A stretch of 6,105 bases of DNA. It comes from JBJSXF01 sp046086225 (lineage in GTDB: Bacteria; Actinomycetota; Acidimicrobiia; IMCC26256; PALSA-610). Numbering within the stretch: position 1 is the stretch's first letter; every line of letters begins with the position of its first letter. Shown piece by piece: positions 1-5,865 of this stretch. The DNA lies in NCBI GenBank assembly GCA_046086225.1, contig JBJSXF010000016.1, positions 1 through 6,105 on the forward strand, given 5' to 3'. A program made the translations under genes and the position numbers. The notes under the pieces are model-generated. The model saw only the letters and a program-made list of their open reading frames with translations. It was not told the origin of the DNA and searched no databases.

Positions 1-1
1 C

Positions 2-754
2 ATCGGCGGGGGTCGGTGCCCGGTGGTGGACACCTGGTGGCAGACCGAGACCGGAGCCATCATGATCAGCGCGCTGCCGGGGGCCACGACCCTGAAGCCG
101 GGCAGCGCGACCTTCCCGCTGCCGGGCATCGAGGCGGGAATCGTCGACGACGCCGGCGCAGCGGTCGGCATCCCCGGCGGCGGCTACCTCGTGCTCACCC
201 GACCCTGGCCGTCGATGCTGCGGGGCATCTGGGGCGATCCCGAGCGCTACCGCGACACCTACTGGTCGCGCTTCGACGGGCGCTACTTCGCGGGCGACGG
301 GGCCAAGCGCGACGACGAGGGCTACTTCTGGCTCCTCGGCCGGGTCGACGACATCATGCTCGTCTCCGGGCACAACATCTCGACCACCGAGGTCGAGTCG
401 GCCCTCGTCGATCACCATGCGGTGGCCGAGGCCGCCGTGGTCGGCAAGGCCGACCCGACGACCGGTCAGGCGATCGCGGCGTTCGTGACCCTCCGGGGTG
501 GAGTCGAGCCGGCCGACGCACTCGTGGCCGAGCTCCGCGACCACGTTGCGCAGCTCATCGGCCCGATCGCCCGCCCGGCGTCGATCCTCTTCACCGAGGA
601 ACTGCCGAAGACCCGCTCGGGCAAGATCATGCGCCGGCTGCTCCGTGACGTCGCCGAGCATCATGCCCTCGGGGACACGACGACGCTCGCCGACCCGAGC
701 GTGGTCGACGGCATCAAGGCGCGCTACCTCACCGACCGACCGAGCGAGGACTGA
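2..754 (+). CDS. acs: acetyl-CoA synthetase, C-terminal part (5' end outside window)
   Basis: AMP-forming acetate:CoA ligase, a cytoplasmic enzyme that turns acetate, ATP and CoA into acetyl-CoA through an acetyl-adenylate. Only the last 250 residues of a protein usually near 650 are present; the reading frame is open from base 2. Core motifs of the ANL superfamily appear in order: WWQTETG (adenylate/ATP-binding motif) near the left edge, the FAGDGAKRDDEGYFWLLGR stretch with the GRVDD hinge, VSGHNISTTEVES at the start of the mobile C-terminal domain, and PKTRSGKIMRR near the end. The lysine of SGKIM (codon 623-625) is the one needed for adenylation, and in known Acs enzymes it is switched off by lysine acetylation. 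The end (LADPSVVDGI) is also typical of the family. No defect is visible in the part present. A phosphatase gene follows with essentially no gap, so the two are probably co-transcribed. Confidence 0.95.
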   Translation: MGGGRCPVVDTWWQTETGAIMISALPGATTLKPGSATFPLPGIEAGIVDDAGAAVGIPGGGYLVLTRPWPSMLRGIWGDPERYRDTYWSRFDGRYFAGDGAKRDDEGYFWLLGRVDDIMLVSGHNISTTEVESALVDHHAVAEAAVVGKADPTTGQAIAAFVTLRGGVEPADALVAELRDHVAQLIGPIARPASILFTEELPKTRSGKIMRRLLRDVAEHHALGDTTTLADPSVVDGIKARYLTDRPSED

Positions 755-755
755 C

Positions 756-1241
756 CTGTACCTCCCCGAGCACTGGACGCTCCGCGACGGTCCGCTCACG
801 CCGGGGCGGGCGGCCGTCGTGGACATCGACGGCGTGCTGTCCGACGCCTCCATCCGCCAGCACTACCTGGAGGCGCCGCGCCGCGACTGGCGGGCGTTCT
901 TCGACGCGTGCGACGCCGATCCGGTCATCGAGGAGGTGCGGGCGCTGCTCGACCTCCTCGACCCCGACCTGCAGGTCGTGGTGCTCACCGCCCGCCCCGA
1001 TCGGGTCCACCACCTCACCGAGGCCTGGCTCCGGCGGTACGGGATCCGCTGGGACCTCCTGATCATGCGCCCGTGGGGCGATTACGAGGTCGCCCGCGAC
1101 TTCAAGCAGTCGACCGTGTGGGAGCTCCGGTCGGTGGGTTTCGAGCTCGTGCTCGCCTTCGAGGACGATCGCCGCAACGTAGCGATGTTCCGGTCCGAGG
1201 GCATCCCCTGCCTCTACGTGCACTCCGGCTACTACGACTGA
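756..1241 (+). CDS. HAD-family phosphatase resembling the T4 Pnkp 3'-phosphatase domain; start uncertain
   Basis: Small cytoplasmic HAD-superfamily phosphatase, 161 residues if read from CTG 756. All four catalytic motifs are visible: D23-I-D25-G-V-L (nucleophile and general acid), T78 in VVVLTARP (motif II), K117 in the DFK context (motif III) and D137-D138 in FEDDRRNV (motif IV, Mg2+ site). The closing segment FEDDRRNVAMFRSEGIP and the following Y-V-x-S-G match the layout of the phosphatase half of phage T4 polynucleotide kinase (from memory), which removes 3'-phosphates from nucleic acid ends. No kinase P-loop is present. The start is open. CTG 756 has AGGA at 747-750, five bases upstream, and keeps the LPEHWTLRDGPL segment. 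ATG 663 would overlap acs by 92 bases. GTG 819 would leave the protein starting one residue before the catalytic Asp. Substrate unknown; nucleotide, sugar phosphate or nucleic acid end are all possible. Confidence 0.82.
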   Translation: MYLPEHWTLRDGPLTPGRAAVVDIDGVLSDASIRQHYLEAPRRDWRAFFDACDADPVIEEVRALLDLLDPDLQVVVLTARPDRVHHLTEAWLRRYGIRWDLLIMRPWGDYEVARDFKQSTVWELRSVGFELVLAFEDDRRNVAMFRSEGIPCLYVHSGYYD

Positions 1242-1301
1242 GCGGAGCCCGGGGTGGTGCGCGGTCGGGCGCCTCGCGGCGGGGACGACCCGCCGGCGGC
1301 G

Positions 1302-1307
1302 TACCCT
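1302..1307 (+). promoter_or_regulatory. possible -10 box (TACCCT) for htpX
   Basis: TACCCT fits the TAnnnT form of the actinobacterial -10 element and lies in the 114-base gap between the phosphatase and htpX, giving a leader of about 40 bases. No convincing -35 box is seen at 16-19 bases upstream. Short motif, so the call is weak. Confidence 0.3.
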
Positions 1308-1355
1308 GGCGGCAACCGGGGAGGGCACCCGGCGACTCGGGCCAGTGAGGGTGGA

Positions 1356-2201
1356 ATGCTGAGGAACAACGTCAAGACGGTCGTGCTGCTCACGGCGATG
1401 GCCACGCTCTTCATGGCGATCGGATCGCTGTTCGGGCAGGGTGGCCTCGTCATCGGCCTGCTGCTCGGCCTCGTCTTCGTCGGGGGCTCCTACTGGTTCT
1501 CCGATTCGCTCGCCATCCGGGCGGCCCGGGCGGTACCCGTGAGCGAGGCGGAGGCTCCGCAGCTCCACGCGATCGTCCGTGACCTCGCGAACCGGGGCGG
1601 CATGCCGATGCCGCGGGTCTTCCTGAGCCCGGCCGAGCAACCGAACGCGTTCGCGACCGGCCGCAATCCGCAGCACGCCGCGGTGGCCGTCACCCGCGGG
1701 CTCCTTGCCGCGCTCGACGAGGACGAGGTTCGCGGGGTGCTGGCCCACGAGATGGCGCACGTCCGCAATCGCGACATCCTGATCACCGCGGTGGCGGCGG
1801 CCGTCGCCATGGGCATCACGTTCGTCGCCCGGATGCTGATGTGGGGCGCGATGTTCGCGGGGAGCGGTGATCGGGACGGCGACAACAACGTCTTCGGTCT
1901 GCTGGCGATGATGGTGCTCGCCCCGCTGGCGGCGACGATGCTGCAGATGGCGCTCTCGCGGTCGCGGGAGTACGAGGCCGACCGCATCGGCGCCGAGCTG
2001 CTCGGCACCGGGGAACCCTTGGCCCGGGCGCTCGAGAAGATCGATGGGTTCGCCCACCGGGTCCCGATGGACATCGACCCGGCCCAGGCGACCGCCTACA
2101 TCATCAACCCGCTCACCGGCCGCCGAGTGCGGTTCGCCGGGCTCTTCCAGACCCACCCGCCGACCGAGGAGCGCATCGCCCGGCTCCGGCGCATGAGCTG
2201 A
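1356..2201 (+). CDS. htpX: HtpX-type zinc metalloprotease (M48B), inner membrane
   Basis: Membrane-embedded M48 metallopeptidase of 281 residues, close to the family's usual 280-300. HtpX degrades damaged membrane proteins with its active site facing the cytoplasm. The zinc site is HEMAH at residues 131-135, with E132 as catalytic Glu; the third ligand is probably E205 in SREYEAD. Four hydrophobic spans are visible at about residues 7-24, 29-46, 141-163 and 179-200, in the order typical of HtpX: two before the catalytic motif and a pair between it and the third ligand. The C-terminus FQTHPPTEERIARL is a family hallmark. ATG 1356 was chosen because the protein then begins directly before the first membrane span and a purine-rich GAGGGTGGA (1347-1355) lies just upstream; a GTG at 1254 would add 34 residues that look like noise. 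It converges with yajQ, 27 bases apart. No regulatory gene is visible, although HtpX is often stress-induced. Confidence 0.95.
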   Translation: MLRNNVKTVVLLTAMATLFMAIGSLFGQGGLVIGLLLGLVFVGGSYWFSDSLAIRAARAVPVSEAEAPQLHAIVRDLANRGGMPMPRVFLSPAEQPNAFATGRNPQHAAVAVTRGLLAALDEDEVRGVLAHEMAHVRNRDILITAVAAAVAMGITFVARMLMWGAMFAGSGDRDGDNNVFGLLAMMVLAPLAATMLQMALSRSREYEADRIGAELLGTGEPLARALEKIDGFAHRVPMDIDPAQATAYIINPLTGRRVRFAGLFQTHPPTEERIARLRRMS

Positions 2202-2228
2202 CCGTCGGCCGCGCCGGCGGGCGCCGAG

Positions 2229-2717
2229 TCAGTCGCGGAAGTTCGTGAACTGCAGGGGCACGCCGAAGTCGTGCTCGCGCATGGCCTGGATCGCGGCCTG
2301 GAGGTCGTCGCGCTTCTTGCCCGTGATCCGGAGCTGATCGCCCTGGGCCTGGTGGGAGACTCCCTTCAGGCCGAGGCCCTTCAGGAACTTGCCGATCTCC
2401 TTCGCCTTGTCGGCGTTGATCCCGACGTGGATCGTCACCTTCTGGCGGGCCCGGCCCTGGGTCGCGGCCTCGACCTTGCCGAAGTCGAGCGCCTTGAGCG
2501 AGACCTTGCGCCGAACGAGCTTCTCCTGGAGCACGACGACGACGGCCTGGAGGCGCTCCTCCGATGCCGACTCGAGCTCGATGGCGTTGTCCTTCAGCTC
2601 GACGACGCTGTCGGTGCCCTTGAAGTCGAAGCGGGTCCCGAGCTCGCGCCGGGCCTGGTCGACGGCATTGCGGATCTCCTGCTCATCGAGCTCGGAGACC
2701 ACGTCGAAACTCGGCAT
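2229..2717 (-). CDS. yajQ: YajQ family nucleotide-binding protein (UPF0234)
   Basis: Cytoplasmic protein of 162 residues, the normal length of the family, made of two ferredoxin-like halves. Diagnostic segments are MPSFDVVSELDEQEI at the N-terminus, FDFKG with the following hydrophobic and charged stretch, the KGVSHQAQGDQLRITGKKRDDLQ region in the second half, and the conserved ending PLQFTNFRD. Family members bind nucleotides or RNA, and a Xanthomonas member binds cyclic di-GMP; the role in this organism cannot be read from sequence. The start is secure: GGAGG (complement of 2726-2730) lies eight bases before the ATG. The gene begins 35 bases after the 3' end of tRNA-Tyr on the same strand, with no room for a clear promoter, so it is probably read through from the tRNA promoter. 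Confidence 0.96.
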   Translation of the reverse strand: MPSFDVVSELDEQEIRNAVDQARRELGTRFDFKGTDSVVELKDNAIELESASEERLQAVVVVLQEKLVRRKVSLKALDFGKVEAATQGRARQKVTIHVGINADKAKEIGKFLKGLGLKGVSHQAQGDQLRITGKKRDDLQAAIQAMREHDFGVPLQFTNFRD

Positions 2718-2752
2718 AGCCGCTGCCTCCGGCGGTCACGGGGTGTGCGGAG

Positions 2753-2835
2753 TGGGCCGGGTTGGATTCGAACCAACGTAGCGGTAACGCAACGGGTTTA
2801 CAGCCCGTCCCCTTTGGCCACTCGGGTACCGACCC
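2753..2835 (-). tRNA. tRNA-Tyr (anticodon GTA)
   Basis: An 83-base class II tRNA folds fully on the minus strand. The acceptor is GGGTCGG with CCGGCCC (one T-G wobble). The D stem is CCC/GGG. The anticodon stem ACGGG/CCCGT has loop CTGTAAA, so the anticodon is GTA. The long variable arm has a GCG/CGC stem, and the T arm is GTTGG-TTCGAAT-CCAAC. The discriminator is A, and CCA is not encoded (next bases CT). The long variable arm is expected for bacterial tRNA-Tyr. It lies between the acetyltransferase and yajQ, all on the same strand. Confidence 0.97.
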
Positions 2836-2842
2836 CCGTCGC

Positions 2843-2848
2843 AATCTA
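2843..2848 (-). promoter_or_regulatory. probable -10 box (TAGATT) for tRNA-Tyr
   Basis: On the minus strand TAGATT ends seven bases before the first base of tRNA-Tyr, so transcription would start at or next to the mature 5' end. It fits TAnnnT. No TTGACA-like -35 box is visible at the expected distance. It is located in the 48-base gap after the acetyltransferase stop. Confidence 0.4.
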
Positions 2849-2883
2849 GCGAACTCGGTCGGGTCTCCGGTCGGTCGCGCGGC

Positions 2884-3369
2884 TCAGAGCATCCGTTGCA
2901 TGAGGACGACGTCGAGCCAGCGCCCGAACTTGCGGCCGACCTCTCGCTCCCGCCCGATCTCGGCGAAGCCGCAGGCCCGGTGGAGGGCGATCGACGCCTC
3001 GTGCCCGCCCACGATGCGGGCGATCACGGCGTGGAAGCCGTGATCGGTCGCCCGATCGACGAGATCGCCGAGGAGGTGACGGCCGACGCCGGTCCCCCGG
3101 TGGTCGCGGTGGACGTAGACCGAGTCCTCGACCGTGGTGGCGTAGGCGGGCCGGGGGCGGTAGGGGCTCAGGGCGGCGAATCCGATCACCCGGTCCTCGG
3201 CTTCGGCGACGATCGCCGGATGCCCGCCCGAATGCTCCTCGATCCAGGCGAGCTGATCGGCGGGGGAGCGGGGCACGAGGTCGAAGGTCACCGTCGACTC
3301 GGTGACCTCGAGGTTGTAGATCTCCCGGATCGCGTCGGCATCGCGGCGCTCGACGAGGCGAGTCTGCAC
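2884..3369 (-). CDS. GNAT N-acetyltransferase of the phosphinothricin acetyltransferase-like group
   Basis: Cytoplasmic acetyl-CoA-dependent N-acetyltransferase, 161 residues from GTG 3369. The N-terminal beta strand and helix with IREIYN, the VEDSVYVHRDHRGTGVG segment (acetyl-CoA pyrophosphate loop R91-G-T-G-V-G96), the SIALHRACGF segment around 126-135 and the ending FGRWLDVVLMQ are all in the order found in Pat/YncA/MddA-like enzymes. Those relatives acetylate the amino group of small molecules such as phosphinothricin, methionine sulfone or other amino-acid analogues; the substrate here is unknown. GTG 3369 was chosen because a TATTGT -10 box ends seven bases upstream, fitting a leaderless mRNA. 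An in-frame GTG at 3378 (three more residues) is the alternative, with only a distant GAGG at 12 bases. The open frame continues upstream through low-complexity GC-rich sequence with no family resemblance. tRNA-Tyr follows on the same strand. Confidence 0.9.
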   Translation of the reverse strand: MQTRLVERRDADAIREIYNLEVTESTVTFDLVPRSPADQLAWIEEHSGGHPAIVAEAEDRVIGFAALSPYRPRPAYATTVEDSVYVHRDHRGTGVGRHLLGDLVDRATDHGFHAVIARIVGGHEASIALHRACGFAEIGREREVGRKFGRWLDVVLMQRML

Positions 3370-3376
3370 GGCGCGC

Positions 3377-3382
3377 ACAATA
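3377..3382 (-). promoter_or_regulatory. possible -10 box (TATTGT) for the acetyltransferase, leaderless start
   Basis: On the minus strand TATTGT is followed by seven bases and then GTG 3369. This spacing would place the transcription start on the start codon, an arrangement common in actinobacteria. It is one of the few AT-containing spots in a very GC-rich gap. A GC-rich hairpin occupies the place where a -35 box would be. Confidence 0.4.
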
Positions 3383-3399
3383 CGCGCCCGCCTCGGGGG

Positions 3400-3417
3400 C
3401 CCGGGGGGAGCCCCGGG
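3400..3417. repeat. GC-only perfect hairpin in the divergent promoter gap
   Basis: CCCGGGG, loop GGAG, CCCCGGG: a 7-bp perfect inverted repeat lying between the divergent acetyltransferase and tRNA-Thr promoters. No T-run follows on either strand, so it is not a standard terminator. It may only reflect the extreme GC content here. Confidence 0.35.
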
Positions 3418-3484
3418 GGCCGGGAACCCCGCCCGGCGGCGCGGGCCGGGTCGGGTGCCGCGGGCGACTGCGGCCCGGGTTTGG

Positions 3485-3490
3485 TAGCGT
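3485..3490 (+). promoter_or_regulatory. probable -10 box (TAGCGT) for tRNA-Thr
   Basis: TAGCGT fits TAnnnT, sits in TTGGTAGCGT and ends ten bases before the first base of tRNA-Thr. No clear -35 box. The distance gives a start point a few bases before the mature tRNA. Confidence 0.4.
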
Positions 3491-3500
3491 CGGAGGCCTC

Positions 3501-3573
3501 GCCCCCTTAGCTCAGTCGGCAGAGCACTTCCATGGTAAGGAAGGGGTCTACGGTTCAAGTCCGTAAGGGGGCT
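3501..3573 (+). tRNA. tRNA-Thr (anticodon GGT)
   Basis: A full 73-base cloverleaf is visible. The acceptor is GCCCCCT/AGGGGGC. The D arm is GCTC-AGTCGGCA-GAGC. The anticodon stem CTTCC/GGAAG has loop ATGGTAA, so the anticodon is GGT. The variable loop is GGGTC, and the T arm is TACGG-TTCAAGT-CCGTA. The discriminator is T, and CCA is not encoded. Mycobacteria carry a GGT tRNA-Thr directly before a CAT tRNA-Met and rpmG; here the Met gene is about 2.3 kb further on. Confidence 0.97.
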
Positions 3574-3616
3574 CTCGCTTCGGCTCCGGTGCCGGGTCCG
3601 CCCCGGACGGCGTCCG

Positions 3617-3622
3617 TAGACT
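3617..3622 (+). promoter_or_regulatory. possible -10 box (TAGACT) for the membrane glycosyltransferase gene
   Basis: CCGTAGACTCC contains TAGACT, a good TAnnnT match, about 75 bases before GTG 3696. A poorer candidate, TATCCC at 3684-3689, lies six bases before GTG 3696 and would give a leaderless mRNA, but lacks the final T. No -35 box is seen for either. Confidence 0.28.
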
Positions 3623-3695
3623 CCGCGCCACCCATGGCCGCGACCGTCGCCCGCCCTTCCGGATCGCGACCGGTCCCACCCGGTATCCCGACCTC

Positions 3696-5765
3696 GTGCG
3701 GTGGCTCGGGCCCGCACCGGCGGACGGTGTCCCGGTGAGCGGCGTGCTCGGCGCAGTTGCGGTCCTCGTCGCCCTCGGGATCATCGGTGCCCCGCTCGCG
3801 TGCTGGTGCGCCGGGCGCCGGATCGACGACTGGGTGCGCTTCGTGTTCGAGGCCGGGGTCCTCGGGCTGGTCGTCACCCAGATCGGAGGCCTGCTCGCCC
3901 TCCGGATCGGCGGCTTCGGTCGGCCCGGGCTCCTCGGTCTCGCCGTCGTCTGGCTCGGTGCCTGGGTCGTGGTGCTCGGGCGGGGCGGGCCCCCGTTCGT
4001 CCGGATCGCCCGCCCCGATGCCGTCGCCGGGGCGGTGGCGGCGATCGCGGCGGTGGCCGTCGTGCTGCGGCACCTCCCGGCGTACTTCATCTTCATGACC
4101 GGCGACATGGGCGAGTACGTGAACCGGGCGAACGTGCTCGCCGCCGGTGGCGGGCTCGTCGACTCCTTCCCCCACGGATTCACGGTGTTCCTGGCGATGA
4201 CGGCCGAGTTGCTGGGCCGGTCCCGCACCGTGGCCGGGGTGCCCGCCCTCGGGGTGCTCCTGGTGCTCGGGGTCGCCGCCTACGCCCGGGTCGCCCGGCT
4301 CCGGACCGTGGCGGTGCTGACGGCGGCGCTGGCCGTGGCCCTGCACCCGGTGGCGGTGTGGTTCTCCTTGTTCCCCGTCTCCGAGTCGCTGTACGCGACG
4401 CTCCTCGTCGCCGTCCTCGTCCTCCTGGCGACGGCACGGGCCGAGCGCTCGGTCCGCTACGCGGTGGTGGCCGGGATCGCCGCCGGACTCCTGCTCGTCG
4501 TTCGCGGCAACGGCCTGCTCCTCGCCCCGATCGTGGTCGTGCTCGCGCTCGCGTCGGCTGCGGTCGACGAGCCCGACCGGTACCGGGTGCAGCGGTTCTT
4601 CACGGTCTCGGCCCTGCTCTCGCTCGCCGCCGCCTACGCGTACGACGTGCAGTGGAGCCACCGCTACTTCGTCGATATGCAGTTCCCGTTGCTCGTCCCC
4701 GACCCCGTGCTGCGGCTCCTGCGTTCGGCTCGGCTCGTCCACGCGACCCCGGCGGTGGCCCTGGCCGCGGCGGCGGGGACGGCCGCCGTGGTCGGAGTGT
4801 GCGGCCTGGTCCGGCGGCACGGAGCGCCCCGGCTCGAAGTGCACCGGACGTGGTTCTGGCGGGGTTTCTACGCCGCCGTCGTGGCGGTCACCCTCGCCAC
4901 CGCCGCAGTGATGCGGGAGGCGGGGCTGCTCGAGACCCTCGGCCGGTGGCAGGTCGCGCTCCTCGTGCTCGCCGTGGTCGGCGTCGGGGCGCTGATCGTG
5001 CGTCCGGATCGCGATATCGACGGGGTGAGCGGGGCGCTGCTGCTCCTCGTCATCGGCACCTACGCCGTCCTCTTCGCCCGGCGGTACCCGGCGCCGCGCG
5101 GCCACGCCTACTACCTGTACTGGGACCGCTACCTGTACAGCGAGGCGCTGCCGGCGGCGCTCGTGCTCGTCGCCCTGGCCGTGCACGTCGTGGCGGGCGC
5201 CCGGCTCCGCCGGGGCGCGCCCGGCCTGCGTCGGGCGGTTCGGATCGCGACCACGGGCGTGCTCGTCGTGGTGGTCGCAGGGGTGGTGTGGCCGGTCGCC
5301 GAGACCCGGCGGGCCACCGAGCTGCGCTTCTTCGGCGAGGCGTATGCGGCGATGGCCGAGGTCGACGCACTCGCCACCGAGGCGGGGGCGGGTCCGATCG
5401 TGTACTCGGGCGCAGTGCCGGCGCCCCCGGGCTGGTTCTTCGCCAACACCTTCCGGGCCTTCGCCCTCCCGCTCACCCTCACCTTCGACCGGCAGGTGAT
5501 CGACCTCCCGGCCGACCCCTTCGCCCGGGACCCGGTGCTCGATCCGGTCGCCGCCCGCACCCTGCTGCGCGAGGCCGGGTATCGCACGGGCGCCCTCGTG
5601 GCCCTGCGGTCCACCGGGTCGGAGCGCCCGGCGCCGGCGGGGCCGGGTACCCGCTACGTGGGGACGGTCGACTACGACATGCCGGTGCTGAACCAGCCGA
5701 AGGACGACCGGGAGACCCGCTTCGGGCTGGTCGGCGTCCACCTCGACGTCTACGCCCTCGCCTGA
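3696..5765 (+). CDS. polytopic membrane protein, probable GT-C fold glycosyltransferase
   Basis: Large integral membrane protein, 689 residues from GTG 3696. Four hydrophobic spans (about 14-37, 48-70, 78-94, 108-125) precede the acidic loop GDMGEYVNRANVL, with D137 and E140. This position matches the first external loop of GT-C glycosyltransferases, which hold catalytic or metal-binding acids there. Then come FPHGFTVFLA (like the usual PPGYPLLLA), HPVAVWFSLFPVSESLY (like the family's Y-x-x-SE-x-L-F segment) and GIAAGLLLVVRGNGLLL (like the family's G-l-x-x-L-x-R-x-x-G). More membrane spans follow up to about residue 532, then a roughly 155-residue non-membrane tail. Relatives transfer sugars from polyprenyl-phosphate donors to glycans, lipids or proteins on the outer face of the membrane; donor and acceptor here are unknown. 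GTG 3735, 13 codons later with weak GGACGG upstream, is an alternative start. The gene lies alone between tRNA-Thr and tRNA-Met. Confidence 0.85.
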   Translation: MRWLGPAPADGVPVSGVLGAVAVLVALGIIGAPLACWCAGRRIDDWVRFVFEAGVLGLVVTQIGGLLALRIGGFGRPGLLGLAVVWLGAWVVVLGRGGPPFVRIARPDAVAGAVAAIAAVAVVLRHLPAYFIFMTGDMGEYVNRANVLAAGGGLVDSFPHGFTVFLAMTAELLGRSRTVAGVPALGVLLVLGVAAYARVARLRTVAVLTAALAVALHPVAVWFSLFPVSESLYATLLVAVLVLLATARAERSVRYAVVAGIAAGLLLVVRGNGLLLAPIVVVLALASAAVDEPDRYRVQRFFTVSALLSLAAAYAYDVQWSHRYFVDMQFPLLVPDPVLRLLRSARLVHATPAVALAAAAGTAAVVGVCGLVRRHGAPRLEVHRTWFWRGFYAAVVAVTLATAAVMREAGLLETLGRWQVALLVLAVVGVGALIVRPDRDIDGVSGALLLLVIGTYAVLFARRYPAPRGHAYYLYWDRYLYSEALPAALVLVALAVHVVAGARLRRGAPGLRRAVRIATTGVLVVVVAGVVWPVAETRRATELRFFGEAYAAMAEVDALATEAGAGPIVYSGAVPAPPGWFFANTFRAFALPLTLTFDRQVIDLPADPFARDPVLDPVAARTLLREAGYRTGALVALRSTGSERPAPAGPGTRYVGTVDYDMPVLNQPKDDRETRFGLVGVHLDVYALA

Positions 5766-5816
5766 GCGGCGCAGGTCCGTTCCGACCCGGCCCGGCACCG
5801 GGACGGCTCCGGCGGG

Positions 5817-5822
5817 TAGCAT
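5817..5822 (+). promoter_or_regulatory. probable -10 box (TAGCAT) for tRNA-Met and tuf
   Basis: GGGTAGCATCTCC contains TAGCAT (TAnnnT form) in the 93-base gap after the glycosyltransferase stop. A start near 5829 would give a leader of about 30 bases before tRNA-Met. No -35 match is visible. As tuf follows the tRNA by only 34 bases, this may drive both. Confidence 0.4.
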
Positions 5823-5834
5823 CTCCGCCCGGGC

Positions 5835-5865
5835 CGGGCCCCAAAGCCCGCTCCGCCCGGCGGAG
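5835..5865 (+). other. two tandem hairpins in the tRNA-Met leader, the second overlapping the tRNA 5' end
   Basis: First hairpin: CGGGC (5835-5839), loop CCCAAA, GCCCG (5846-5850). Directly after it, CTCCGCC (5851-5857) is the exact reverse complement of GGCGGAG (5859-5865), the 5' acceptor strand of tRNA-Met, with one base between. The leader copy also equals six of the seven bases of the 3' acceptor strand (CTCCGCT), so it can compete for the same partner before processing. The full 7-bp pairing cannot close over one base; about five pairs with a loop of five would form. Confidence 0.5.

Noticed and set aside
1254..1355. Upstream GTG start for htpX giving 34 more residues
   Set aside because: The extra segment is Arg/Gly-rich noise before a membrane span, whereas ATG 1356 has a purine-rich site and the normal HtpX N-terminus.
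729..2156. 475-residue minus-strand open frame across the phosphatase and htpX
   Set aside because: Charged low-complexity product with no family resemblance, opposite two genes with clear catalytic motifs. Shadow of GC-rich coding sequence.
2202..2228. Shared terminator between convergent htpX and yajQ
   Set aside because: Only 27 GC-rich bases with short imperfect pairings and no T-run on either strand; not enough to call.
2884..3369. Acetyltransferase as the Pat enzyme that acetylates Acs
   Set aside because: It resembles the small-molecule phosphinothricin/methionine-analogue acetyltransferase group, has no regulatory domain, and is not in the acs operon.
3596..3608. Terminator after tRNA-Thr
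   Set aside because: GTCCG/CGGAC makes only a 5-bp stem with a 3-base loop and no T-run; likely chance.
3634..3738. 34-codon open frame (ATG 3634) between tRNA-Thr and the glycosyltransferase
   Set aside because: No ribosome binding site, Pro/Arg-rich composition, overlaps the start of the larger gene in another frame; nothing supports translation.
3574..5858. Glycosyltransferase region as an island integrated between tRNA genes
   Set aside because: Insertion at a tRNA would suggest an integrative element, but I see no integrase and no direct repeat of a tRNA 3' end flanking the gene, and base composition matches the surroundings.
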